From the NCBI GenBank assembly GCA_963724535.1, contig CAVRVD010000026.1, positions 62,001 through 126,000 on the forward strand: a stretch of DNA of 64,000 bases. Reading direction: 5' to 3'. Below the pieces are notes generated by a model that was not told where the DNA came from, made no database searches, and saw only the letters and a program-made list of their open reading frames with translations. This DNA comes from JADJPO01 sp963724535. GTDB lineage: Bacteria > Actinomycetota > Actinomycetes > Actinomycetales > Kineosporiaceae. Position 1 is the stretch's first letter; every line of letters starts with the position of its first letter. Made by a program: the position numbers and the translations under genes. Shown in pieces: positions 34,841 to 43,286 of the stretch.

Positions 34841-36814
34841 TCACCGGGGGAGGACGGCGGCGTCCCGTGGCCCCAGCCACCACGCCGCGTAGGGCGGCAG
34901 GGGGTAGAAGTCCGGCGAGCCCCAGCCGTGCGACTCCGCCTGCGGGGCGAAGCCGGAGACGTGGTCCCACGGCGCGACCAACCCGGCCCGGCGCACCGCG
35001 TCCACCGGCAGGTGCTGCCACTGGGCGGAGACGTTGTAGACCTGCACCAGCGTGCCGGCCGGGTGCCGGCGCCGGAACCCCAGCAGCGCCGGCACCGAGA
35101 CCTCGATCGGCTCGCTCTCCACCGCCGCGTGCAGCGAGGGCAGGCGGGAGCGGACCCTGGCCAGGTGGGCGATCCCGGCGAAGATCCGCTGCGCCACGGA
35201 GCCGGTCGCCTCGCGCTGGGCAGCGGCGCCCCAGTCCATCCTCGGACGATGCAGCCACCGGTTGTCCTGCGCGTGACGTGGGTCGCCGGTGTAGCTGCGG
35301 TCGTTGAGCAGGCCGATCTCGTCGCCCATGTACAGCAGCGGGATGCCGCCGTATCCGTAGACGACCGCGTGCAGCAGGAAGATCCGACCCAGGGCCAGCC
35401 CGACCTCGTAGGGGCTGTCGGCGGCCTCCAGCCCGGCCAGGCTGGCCAGGGTGCCGCTGCTGCGGGCGTCCCCGGTCTGCGGGTTGACCTGGAACGGTTC
35501 GCCGCGGGCGAAGCTGCCCGGGAAGGAGCCGTCATAGAACGAGGCCAGGAAGGCCCGGTGTGCCGAACCGGTCAGGCCCGCCGCGGCGGCGTCGGTGTCC
35601 GAGATCGCCCAGCCGATGTCGTCGTGGCAGCGCACGTACGTCGTCCAGGCCGTGGTCACCGGCTTGGGCGGGGGAACGGCGAGAGCGCGACGGGCCAGAT
35701 CGGCCGACCCGGTCGCCAGCGCCGACCACAGCTGGACCATGAGGCTGTTGTGGTAGGCGAGGTCGCAGACCTTGCCCGCGTGCCGGCCGGTGCCGAGGTA
35801 GGCGGGCAGCTCCTCCGGGGCGACGATCGCCTCGGCCTTGAAGATCACCCCGGGCGCGGCGATCCGCACGGCGGCCCGCAGCGCCTGGACGATGTCGTGC
35901 ACCTCGGGCTGGTTCTGACAGCTGGTACCCATCCGCTTCCACAGGAAGGCGATCGCGTCCAGCCGCAGGCAGTCCACCCCGACGTTGGCCAGGAACAGGA
36001 TGACGTCGAGCAGCTCGCAGAACACGTCGGGGTTCGACCAGTTCAGGTCCCACTGGTAGCTGTTGAACGTCGTCCAGACCCAGGCGCCCCTGCTGCCGTC
36101 GCCGCGGACCACCTCAGGCTCCCAGGTGAAGTTGCCCGGGGCGAAGTCCGGGAAGACCTCCGGCAGGGTGCGCTCGTAGGCGTCCGGGGTGCGCCTGTCG
36201 TCGTAGAACAGGAAGTAGTCCTGGTACGGGGCCTCACCCCGGACGGCGGCCCGGGCCCAGGTGTGTTCCCTGGCGACATGGTTCAACACCAGGTCCAGGG
36301 TGAGCGCGATCCCCGCCTCGTGCAGGGTGTCGGCCAGGTGTTCCAGGTCGGCCATCGTCCCCAGGTCGGCGCGCACCCGGCGATAGTTGGCTACCGCATA
36401 GCCGCCGTCGTCAGGTCTCTCCCGCGGCTCCAGCAGCGGCATCAGGTGCAGATAGGTCACGCCGAGCTCGCGCAGGTAGTCGACCTGTTTCTCGACCCCG
36501 GCGAGGGTGGCGGCGAACCGATCCGGGTAGCAGACGTAGCCGACCTGGTCCGGCTCTGCGAACCAGGTCGGGTTGAGCAGGCGGCGGCGGTCCAGTGAAC
36601 GCAAGGACGCGCGGCGTCGGCCGTGCGCGGAGACCAGCAGATCGATCACGCGAACGGCAAGGTCGTCGGCCTGCGGGTAGACGGCGGTCAGCCCGCTGCG
36701 CAGGTCGGCTCCCCACCGCTCCAGGCGTTCCAGGAAGGCGCCGGTCTCGTTGGGGGAGTCGGTAGGCAGCTCGGCCCGGGCCCGGTCGAGAAGGTGCTGG
36801 GTCCCCGGCTCCAT
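34841..36814 (-). CDS. Amylosucrase-like GH13 glycoside hydrolase
   Basis: 657 residues, the length and order of domains of amylosucrases: an alpha-helical N-terminal domain (residues 1-95), a (beta/alpha)8 barrel and a C-terminal beta domain. GH13 residues visible are RLDAIAFLWK (nucleophile Asp), FKAEAIV (acid/base Glu) and CHDDIGW. Amylosucrase turns sucrose into alpha-glucan plus fructose in one step. No signal peptide. ATG 36814 has AGGAGG 5 nt upstream; 36850 is also in frame. The neighbouring LacI regulator and fructokinase support a sucrose role; trehalose or maltose enzymes of the same family remain possible. Confidence 0.85.
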   Translation of the reverse strand: MEPGTQHLLDRARAELPTDSPNETGAFLERLERWGADLRSGLTAVYPQADDLAVRVIDLLVSAHGRRRASLRSLDRRRLLNPTWFAEPDQVGYVCYPDRFAATLAGVEKQVDYLRELGVTYLHLMPLLEPRERPDDGGYAVANYRRVRADLGTMADLEHLADTLHEAGIALTLDLVLNHVAREHTWARAAVRGEAPYQDYFLFYDDRRTPDAYERTLPEVFPDFAPGNFTWEPEVVRGDGSRGAWVWTTFNSYQWDLNWSNPDVFCELLDVILFLANVGVDCLRLDAIAFLWKRMGTSCQNQPEVHDIVQALRAAVRIAAPGVIFKAEAIVAPEELPAYLGTGRHAGKVCDLAYHNSLMVQLWSALATGSADLARRALAVPPPKPVTTAWTTYVRCHDDIGWAISDTDAAAAGLTGSAHRAFLASFYDGSFPGSFARGEPFQVNPQTGDARSSGTLASLAGLEAADSPYEVGLALGRIFLLHAVVYGYGGIPLLYMGDEIGLLNDRSYTGDPRHAQDNRWLHRPRMDWGAAAQREATGSVAQRIFAGIAHLARVRSRLPSLHAAVESEPIEVSVPALLGFRRRHPAGTLVQVYNVSAQWQHLPVDAVRRAGLVAPWDHVSGFAPQAESHGWGSPDFYPLPPYAAWWLGPRDAAVLPR

Positions 36815-36865
36815 GCCCGCCTCCTCAGCTGCTCCGGCCAGTCGCGCCAACTACTGTAGGTGGTC

Positions 36866-36877
36866 GCAAACGCTTGC
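36866..36877. promoter_or_regulatory. LacI-family operator 1
   Basis: GCAAACGCTTGC fits the LacI/GalR pattern GCAAnCGnTTGC with central CG, 52 bp upstream of the amylosucrase start. Confidence 0.7.
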
Positions 36878-36937
36878 AGGCTGGGAGCACACGTGTTCCA
36901 CCAGGCCTGGGGCGTGCCCGTGACCTGCACCGACCGG

Positions 36938-36950
36938 TGCAAGCGCTTGT
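36938..36950. promoter_or_regulatory. LacI-family operator 2
   Basis: Contains the perfect 10-bp palindrome CAAGCGCTTG (36940-36949), the same core as operator 1, 74 bp away. The two sites flank the divergent promoters of the amylosucrase and regulator genes. Confidence 0.65.
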
Positions 36951-37109
36951 CGACGTGGGGTCGGGCGTGTCACCGTGATCTCAACACGACCGGCGTTCGG
37001 GTCCCGGCGTCATGTCGGTGCACGTCACTCGGCTGCCGCGTGCTCCACCTGTCACCGGCTCGAGGCGGTGGACGCCAACCGTCCACCGCTGCGCAGAAAG
37101 GGGCCCGCC

Positions 37110-38207
37110 GTGCGCGTCGTCCCCGCTGGCTCGGCCGATCAACCTGCTGCGCGCGCACCCGGCGTGACCCGCGCCAGCATCGTCGACGTCGCCGCGCGAG
37201 CCGGGGTCTCGGTGGCCACCGTGTCCCGGGCCCTGCGTGACCTACCCAACGTCTCCCCGTCCACCCGGGCCCGGGTGCAGCAGGCCGCGGCCGAGCTGGA
37301 CTACGCCGTCTCCCCGCTCGCGTCCGGGCTGGTCACCGGCCGGGTCCGGGCGGTGGGCGTGGTGTTGCCCTATGCGGGTCGCTGGTTCTTCGCCGAGGTG
37401 CTGCACGGCATCGAGGAGATGCTGCGCGGGCGCGGCTACGACCTGGTGCTGCACGTCCTCGGCGACGCCCATCGGCGCCGCGAGTTCTTCGAGCACCTCC
37501 CGGTGCGTCGCCGCGTCGACGCCCTGCTCGTCGTCGCGCTCCCCCTGGAGGCCCGCGAGCTGGCCGCGCTGCGCAGCCTGCACGTGCCGATGGCCTCGGT
37601 CGGAGAACCGATGTTGGGACTGCACAGCGACCAGATCGACGACGTCGCCGCCGCCCGGCTCGCCGTCCAGCACCTGCTCAACCTCGGCCACCGTCGGATC
37701 GGCTGCATCGGCGGTGACCTGGAGGGTCCGGAGCGTTTCCACACCCCCGGTTGGCGGACCCAGGGCTACCGCGAGGCACTCAGTCGGGCCGGGATCGAGC
37801 TTCGGGCGGCATGGGAGCGGGACGGGCGCTACACCGCCTCCGGCGGCGAGCTGGCGATGACCGAGCTGCTCAGCCTGCCCGGCGGCGCCCCGACCGCCGT
37901 CTTCTGCCAGTCCGACGAGATGGCCTTCGGTGCGCTGCGGGCGTTGCGCCGCAGCGGGTTGAGCTGTCCGGAGGACCTCTCGGTGGTCGGCATCGACGAT
38001 CACGAGCTGTCGCACACCTTCGACCTCACGACGGTCGCCCAGCCGGTCGCCGACCAGGGTGCCGCGGCCGCCGCCTGGGTGGTCAACCTGCTCGAGGGAG
38101 CGAGCAGCGGGCCCGACACCGGGGGTGATGTCGCCGAGCAGACGCCGCGGCTGCACGATGTCCGGCTCGTCCTGCGTGGTTCGACGGGACGGCCGCGGCG
38201 CGACTGA
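37110..38207 (+). CDS. LacI/GalR family transcriptional regulator
   Basis: 365 residues. Helix-turn-helix and hinge at about residues 24-80 (SIVDVAARAGVSVATVSRALRDLPNVS), then the periplasmic-binding-protein-like effector domain (VGVVLPYAGRWFFAEVLHGIEEML, VFCQSDEMAFGALRALR, DHELSHTFDLTTVAQP). GTG 37110 has AAAGGGG 7 nt upstream. Divergent from the amylosucrase gene with two LacI-type operators between them, so it most likely represses that gene and itself and responds to a sugar such as sucrose or fructose. Confidence 0.94.
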   Translation: MRVVPAGSADQPAARAPGVTRASIVDVAARAGVSVATVSRALRDLPNVSPSTRARVQQAAAELDYAVSPLASGLVTGRVRAVGVVLPYAGRWFFAEVLHGIEEMLRGRGYDLVLHVLGDAHRRREFFEHLPVRRRVDALLVVALPLEARELAALRSLHVPMASVGEPMLGLHSDQIDDVAAARLAVQHLLNLGHRRIGCIGGDLEGPERFHTPGWRTQGYREALSRAGIELRAAWERDGRYTASGGELAMTELLSLPGGAPTAVFCQSDEMAFGALRALRRSGLSCPEDLSVVGIDDHELSHTFDLTTVAQPVADQGAAAAAWVVNLLEGASSGPDTGGDVAEQTPRLHDVRLVLRGSTGRPRRD

Positions 38208-38252
38208 CCGGCGCTGTCGGCCCGCCGTGGCACACCCTCCCCGGAGCGCAGG

Positions 38253-39230
38253 TCAGGCGGCGTTGAGCTCCTCGCGCCGGGGCGGGTCGGCGCCCGGGCG
38301 CTGACAGGTGATCGACGAGATCCGGACGGCGTGCGCCAGCATCGCCTCGACCTCGTCCGTGCTGATCTGCCGCAGTGCCGCCAGCCGGTCGCCACCGAGC
38401 AGGTCCGCGCCCGCCAAGTGGTCCAGCAGGCCCGCCGAGAAGGAGTCGCCGGCGCCGACGGTGTCCACGACGGTGATCGAACGGCCGGGCACCTCCACCC
38501 GTCCCGCCGCGCACAGCGCCGTCGCCCCGTCGCCGCCACGCGTGACCACGACCACGGCTAGCCCCCCGGCCAGCCACCGGGCGGCGACGGCCTCGGGGTC
38601 CTCGCCCGGGCACAGCCAGGCCAGGTCCTCGTCGCTGACCTTGACCAGGTCGCTGACCGCGACGAACCGCTCCACCCGCTCTCGTGCCGGTCCCGGCTCA
38701 CCCATCAGGCGCGGCCGCGCGTTCGGGTCGTAGCTGACCGTCATCCGTCCGCGGGCCGCGGTCGCCAGGTCCAGGACGGCGTCCCCACCCGGTGGGAGGA
38801 ACGCGGCGATCGAGCCGGTGTGCAACGCCCGGGCCGCCGGCACGCCGTCCAGGGCTCGGGCCGAGTCGGGCAAGGCCCAGTCGATGGCGAAGTCGTAGTT
38901 GGCCACCCCGGCGGGGTCGAGCCGGGCCAGCGCGGTGGACGTGGTCGGCGCGCCGATCGAGGCGTCCAGCACCCGCACGTCGGAGTCGCGCAGGTGCTCC
39001 AGGATGGTCCGGCCCCGGGCGTCGTCGGCGATCCGGGTGAGCAGGCTGACCCGCCGGCCAAGCCGACCCAGCCCGAGGGCGACGTTGGCCGGGCTGCCGC
39101 CGGGATGCTCCACGGGCTCGGCGCCGTCCGCGGCCACGATGTCGACCAGTGCCTCACCCACCACTAGCACGTCGTCCACCGGCTCGTCCGGGGCGTTCTC
39201 GTCTGCGGGGTCGGGCATCGGCGCAATCAT
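38253..39230 (-). CDS. PfkB-family sugar kinase, probable fructokinase
   Basis: 325 residues. PfkB signatures: VDIVAADGAEPVEHPGGSPANVALGLGRLG near the start and VDTVGAGDSFSAGLLDHLAG with the catalytic Asp near the C-terminus. Substrate specificity of PfkB enzymes is not readable from the motifs; fructose is inferred from the amylosucrase next door, which releases fructose. ATG 39230 with TACCAT (39238-39243, minus strand) 7 nt upstream suggests a leaderless transcript. Convergent with the LacI gene across 46 bp. Confidence 0.88.
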   Translation of the reverse strand: MIAPMPDPADENAPDEPVDDVLVVGEALVDIVAADGAEPVEHPGGSPANVALGLGRLGRRVSLLTRIADDARGRTILEHLRDSDVRVLDASIGAPTTSTALARLDPAGVANYDFAIDWALPDSARALDGVPAARALHTGSIAAFLPPGGDAVLDLATAARGRMTVSYDPNARPRLMGEPGPARERVERFVAVSDLVKVSDEDLAWLCPGEDPEAVAARWLAGGLAVVVVTRGGDGATALCAAGRVEVPGRSITVVDTVGAGDSFSAGLLDHLAGADLLGGDRLAALRQISTDEVEAMLAHAVRISSITCQRPGADPPRREELNAA

Positions 39231-39237
39231 GGGCGGG

Positions 39238-39243
39238 ATGGTA
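39238..39243 (-). promoter_or_regulatory. Candidate -10 element of the fructokinase gene
   Basis: TACCAT read on the minus strand, 7 nt before the ATG at 39230; no Shine-Dalgarno present. Supports leaderless initiation and fixes the start. Confidence 0.45.
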
Positions 39244-39287
39244 GTGCCGGTTGGCGCCCGCGGCGTAGGGCAGGCCAGGATGAACCG

Positions 39288-39803
39288 GTGAACCGGGGAC
39301 TGCGCACCACCGTCGCGGACATGTTGCGCACCATGCTGGTGATGATCGCCGCGGTCGGTCTGCTGGTGCTGTTGGTGCCGCGCCCGACCTCAGTGCCCCG
39401 GCCTTCGGTCGACCTCGCCTCGGCCGCCGCCGGCGCCGAGGCCGCCCTCGGTTTCGCCCCGGCCACGCCGGTCCCGCAGGGCTGGACGGTGACCAGCGCC
39501 CGGGTCCGACGCGATACCGGGGACCTACCGTCCTGGACCATCAACTACCTGACCGAGGAGGGCCGCTCGGTCGGGTTGGTGCAGGCGGCGGGTTGGGACG
39601 CGCGGTGGCAGTCGTCGCTGACCCACGGGGGTGAGCCGACCGGCGAGGTCCGGGTCGGCGGGCGCACCTGGGCCTCGTTCGACAAGCCGGAGCGGAAGAT
39701 CACCTCGCTGCTCTCCCGCGCCGATGACGGCTCCACCCTGGTTCTGGCCAAGGGCGGCGGGTTGGCCGACGCGAGGCGGCTCGCCGAGCTGCTCGCCCCG
39801 TGA
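39288..39803 (+). CDS. DUF4245 membrane-anchored protein
   Basis: 171 residues: one N-terminal membrane segment (about 12-31) and an extracytoplasmic domain with the family pattern TPVPQGWTVTSARV and DLPSWTINYLTEEGRSVGLVQA. DUF4245 proteins are actinobacteria-specific, of unknown function, and are normally between glpX and xseB. Here glpX is missing from the locus. GTG start preceded by AGGA. The stop overlaps the GTG of the DUF2079 gene. Confidence 0.88.
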   Translation: MNRGLRTTVADMLRTMLVMIAAVGLLVLLVPRPTSVPRPSVDLASAAAGAEAALGFAPATPVPQGWTVTSARVRRDTGDLPSWTINYLTEEGRSVGLVQAAGWDARWQSSLTHGGEPTGEVRVGGRTWASFDKPERKITSLLSRADDGSTLVLAKGGGLADARRLAELLAP

Positions 39804-41374
39804 CCGCCGGGACCACCCGCGCCGGGACGGACCCGGCAGCCGGTGGCCGGCGCGGCGCCCTGGAGCCGGCCGCCCGGCTGACCCGGCGGGAGCACCGCCA
39901 GCTGGCCGGGATCGCGCTGGCCGTGTTCGCCCTGTACTCGGCGTATGCCCTGCTGCGCCACGACCGGTACCTGACCACCGGGTTCGACCTGGGCATCTTC
40001 GACCAGGCGGTCAGGGCCTACTCGCGGTTCGAGGCACCGATCGTGCCGCTCAAGGCCCCGGGCTACCACCTGCTCGGCGACCACTTCCATCCGGTCATCG
40101 CGCTGTGGGCCCCGCTGTACTGGATCTGGGACGACCCGCGGGTGCTGCTGCTAGCTCAGGCGGGCCTGATCGCCGTCTCGATCTGGCCGGTGGCCTCCTT
40201 CACCGTCCGCCGGCTGGGACCGGTCGCCGCGGTCGTCGTGGCAGCCCTGTACGGGTTGAGCTGGCCGTTGCAGCGGATGGTCCAGTTCGACGTCCACGAG
40301 ATCGCCTTCGCCGTGCCGCTGATCGCCCTCGTCGTCGACGCCGTCGACCGGCGGGCCCGATGGACGACGGTGCTGGCCTGCCTGGGCCTGTTGGCCACGC
40401 GCGAAGACATGGGGGCCTTCGTCGCCGGGGTGGGGATGCTGGTCGCGGTTCGGGCGATTCGCCTGGCCGGGCCGGACCGGCGGCTGCGGCCCCGCCCGGA
40501 CGACCTGCTGCACGGGGCCGCCCTGGTGGTCCTGGGCGGGCTCGGCTACCGGTTGGCGACCGGGGTGGTGATCCCGCACTTCTCCGACGGGGCGGGGTTC
40601 GTCTACTGGACCTTCCCGGTGCTGGGGCCGGACCTGGGCAGCGCCGTCCGGTTCGCGTTGACCCAGCCGTGGAGCGTGGTCGCCCTCATGGTCACGCCGT
40701 GGCGCAAGGCGCAGACCCTGCTGGCTCTGGGCATGCCGACCCTGTTCCTGTGCCTGGGGTCGCGGTATGTCGTACTCACCCTGCCGTTCCTCGCCCAACG
40801 GATGCTGAACTCCCGAGAGCTGCTGTGGTCGACCAACTTCCACTACTCCAGCGTCCTGGCTCCGATCCTGTTCCTGGCCGCGGTGGACACGGTCGCGGCG
40901 CTACGTCGGTTGGCCCAGCGCCGGAACTGGTCAGTGCGGACCGTCGACGGGGTGCTGGTCCGCGGTTGGCTGGCCGGCTGCACGGCGGTCCTCGTGCTCG
41001 GCATGCTCCTCCAGGCCGGCGACTACCCGGTGGCCCGGCTGGCGACTCGGGAGGTGTGGAGCCGTGACCTGCGGGTGCAGGCGATGGAGCGGGTGCTGGC
41101 GCAGACCCCCTCCCAGGTCTGTGTCGAGGCGGACAACACGGCGGCCCCGCAGCTCACCGGCCGGACCTACGTGACCCGGGTGGGCCGGTCCGAGGGCCTG
41201 GCCACCTGGATGGTGCTCGACTTCAGCCGTTCCGACACCGGATGGGAGGGCACCAGCCCGCAGGTCGCCTACGACCAGGCGCTGGGGCGAGGGTTCGTCC
41301 CGGTCGTCCAGGACGACGTGGTGGTGCTGCTGCGTCGTGAGGCGGCCGTCGACCCGGTGTGCCGAGTCGGCTGA
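39800..41374 (+). CDS. DUF2079 polytopic membrane protein
   Basis: 524 residues, about eight to nine membrane helices in the first 390 residues, with conserved loops (TTGFDLGIFDQAVRAYSR, GDHFHPVIALWAPLYW, VHEIAFAVPLIAL, RVDGVLVRG near the last helices) of the DUF2079 family, distant relatives of GT-C glycosyltransferases. A C-terminal soluble domain of ~130 residues carries Cys residues near the end. The function is not established; a polyprenyl-linked sugar transferase is plausible. GTG start overlaps the DUF4245 stop. Confidence 0.82.
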   Translation: MTAGTTRAGTDPAAGGRRGALEPAARLTRREHRQLAGIALAVFALYSAYALLRHDRYLTTGFDLGIFDQAVRAYSRFEAPIVPLKAPGYHLLGDHFHPVIALWAPLYWIWDDPRVLLLAQAGLIAVSIWPVASFTVRRLGPVAAVVVAALYGLSWPLQRMVQFDVHEIAFAVPLIALVVDAVDRRARWTTVLACLGLLATREDMGAFVAGVGMLVAVRAIRLAGPDRRLRPRPDDLLHGAALVVLGGLGYRLATGVVIPHFSDGAGFVYWTFPVLGPDLGSAVRFALTQPWSVVALMVTPWRKAQTLLALGMPTLFLCLGSRYVVLTLPFLAQRMLNSRELLWSTNFHYSSVLAPILFLAAVDTVAALRRLAQRRNWSVRTVDGVLVRGWLAGCTAVLVLGMLLQAGDYPVARLATREVWSRDLRVQAMERVLAQTPSQVCVEADNTAAPQLTGRTYVTRVGRSEGLATWMVLDFSRSDTGWEGTSPQVAYDQALGRGFVPVVQDDVVVLLRREAAVDPVCRVG

Positions 41375-41473
41375 CCGGTCACCCTTGGGTATCTGAGGCA
41401 CCCCCTACCGGCTCCTACCGCTGTGGCGCCGACCGGGCCACGCCAGAACCGACGTGAAAGAGGTGAGCCGCAG

Positions 41474-42568
41474 ATGCGCCACCCGAATCGTTCGCACGTG
41501 CCCACTCCCCTAGGCCGCGCCGTCCCCACCCTGTGCTGGTTCGTCCCGCCGCACGTGCAGCGTGAGGTCGCCAGAAACGCCGAGGGCCCGGCGGCCGACG
41601 CCGACCAGCTCAAGCTCGCCGAGGCGGCCCGCAAGCGCCGGGCCAAGGCCCTCACGGCGGCCGTGGGCCCCGCCGAGGTGGTGGAACGGGCCGCCCCCCC
41701 GCCCACCGGGACCTCGCGGCGGGAGGTCTACGACTGCGAGACCACGACCACGCAGCGGCTCAAGCTCGTCCGTGCCGAGGGCGAGCCGGAGACCGACGAC
41801 GCCGACGCGTTGAACGCCTACGACAGCGCCGGCCTGGTGCGGTCGTTCTTCGGCGACCGGCTCGGGCGCACCTCGATCGACAACCGGGCGCTGGACCTGA
41901 TCCTCAACGTCCACTTCGACGTCCAGTTCAACAACGCGTTCTGGGACGGCGACGAGATGACTTTCGGTGACGGCGACGGGGTCATCTTCACCGGCTTCGC
42001 GCGGTCGCTGGACGTCGTGGCGCACGAGCTCGCGCACGGCGTCACCCAGTTCACCTCGGGCCTGGTCTACCAGGGCGAGTCCGGCGCCCTGAACGAGCAC
42101 TTCAGCGACGTGTTCGGCACCGCGATCACGCAGTGGGCCGCGGGCGAGGCACCGGCCGAGGCCGACTGGCTGATCGGGGACGAGATCATGGGGCCGGACC
42201 TGTACGGCGAGGCGCTGCGGTCGATGGCCCACCCGGGCACCGCCTACGACAACCCGATCCTGGGCAGCGACCCGCAGCCGGCGCACTACGCCGACCGGTA
42301 CACCGGCACGGCCGACAACGGCGGCGTGCACATCAACTCGGGCATCCCCAACCGGGCCTTCTACCTCAGCGCGATGGAGATGGGCGACACTGGCGAGGCG
42401 ACCCGGATCTGGTACCACGCCCTGCAGGCCCTGCCGGCCACCGCAACCTTCGCCCAGGCTGCCGTCCAGGTCGCCACCTCGGCCCGAATCCTGGTCAAGT
42501 CCGGCGCGGTGTCCAAGGGCGCCACCCAGATCGTCCGGGGGGCCTGGCGCACCGTCGGTGTCGGCTGA
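41474..42568 (+). CDS. M4 (thermolysin) family metalloprotease, protealysin-like
   Basis: 364 residues. Zinc motif HELAHG at about residues 184-189 with the third ligand Glu in GALNEHFSD, then the conserved HINSGIPNRAFY histidine. A short propeptide of ~65 residues and no signal peptide are the marks of protealysin-like enzymes, which are released by unusual routes or act inside cells, unlike secreted thermolysins. ATG 41474 has AAAGAGGTGAG upstream; the frame opens earlier at 41423 without support. An emfourin-type inhibitor gene follows 89 bp downstream. Confidence 0.92.
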   Translation: MRHPNRSHVPTPLGRAVPTLCWFVPPHVQREVARNAEGPAADADQLKLAEAARKRRAKALTAAVGPAEVVERAAPPPTGTSRREVYDCETTTTQRLKLVRAEGEPETDDADALNAYDSAGLVRSFFGDRLGRTSIDNRALDLILNVHFDVQFNNAFWDGDEMTFGDGDGVIFTGFARSLDVVAHELAHGVTQFTSGLVYQGESGALNEHFSDVFGTAITQWAAGEAPAEADWLIGDEIMGPDLYGEALRSMAHPGTAYDNPILGSDPQPAHYADRYTGTADNGGVHINSGIPNRAFYLSAMEMGDTGEATRIWYHALQALPATATFAQAAVQVATSARILVKSGAVSKGATQIVRGAWRTVGVG

Positions 42569-42657
42569 GTATCGGCTGAGTAGGTGTCGGCACCACGACG
42601 TCCGGCACCACAACTGGCCCGGCCGGGTCGGCGTCCGCGACCGAGGAGGACGACGCC

Positions 42658-42993
42658 GTGATCATCTTCGCTGTCGAGGGCGGGTTCACCGGCCAGCTGC
42701 GCTCACTGCGCATCGCGCCCGACGGTGCGGCGGTCGCCGAGGTCAGCGGGCGTCGCTCGTCCGCCGACCTCACCCGCGACCAGGTCGAGGCGATCACGGC
42801 CGAGCTGGACTCCTCCGGCCTGTTCACCACCGGCGCCCGACACAGCTACCCGCCACCGCAGGGCGCCGACGTGCAGCGCTACGAGATCAGGTACCGCGGC
42901 GCCACCGTGGTCGCCCACGACACCGCCGTGCCGCCCGAGCTCACCACGGCGGTGCAGCTGCTCCAAGCCGCCCTGCGCGACGTGCAGCGCTGA
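42658..42993 (+). CDS. Emfourin-like protealysin inhibitor
   Basis: 111 residues. Begins MIIFAVEGGFTG, includes RSLRIAPDGAAVAEV and ends with a QRYEIRYRGATVVAHDTAVP beta-rich core, the pattern of emfourin, the small protein inhibitor encoded after protealysin genes. GTG start has GAGGAGG 9 nt upstream. It would keep the cognate M4 protease silent in the cytoplasm. Confidence 0.8.
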   Translation: MIIFAVEGGFTGQLRSLRIAPDGAAVAEVSGRRSSADLTRDQVEAITAELDSSGLFTTGARHSYPPPQGADVQRYEIRYRGATVVAHDTAVPPELTTAVQLLQAALRDVQR

Positions 42994-43025
42994 GCCGGCG
43001 GCGACACCACCGCAGGGGGACGGCC

Positions 43026-43286
43026 TCAGTCATCGCCGCGGTCGGCGAGGGCGGCGTCCATCCGGGCCCGTGCGCCCTCCAGCCAGCTCTCGCAGTGCCG
43101 GGACAGGGCCTCGCCGCGCTCCCAGAGGGCAAGCGACTCCTCCAGGGTCGCCGCGCCGCCCTCCAGGGTCCGGACCACCTCGACGAGGGCGTCGCGGGCC
43201 TGTTCGTAGCCCATCGTGGCCACCTCGGCGGCGAGCACCTCCTCGACCGGGGGGCGGGTCATGTCCGGCTCGTTGCTCGTGCTCAC
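43026..43286 (-). CDS. xseB: Exodeoxyribonuclease VII small subunit
   Basis: 86 residues, all helical, typical of XseB: GYEQARDALVEVVRTLEGGAATLEESLALWERGEAL. GTG 43286 overlaps the xseA stop (GTGA), so both subunits are made in step. A downstream ATG at 43262 is possible. Together with XseA it degrades single-stranded DNA from both ends. Confidence 0.93.
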   Translation of the reverse strand: MSTSNEPDMTRPPVEEVLAAEVATMGYEQARDALVEVVRTLEGGAATLEESLALWERGEALSRHCESWLEGARARMDAALADRGDD

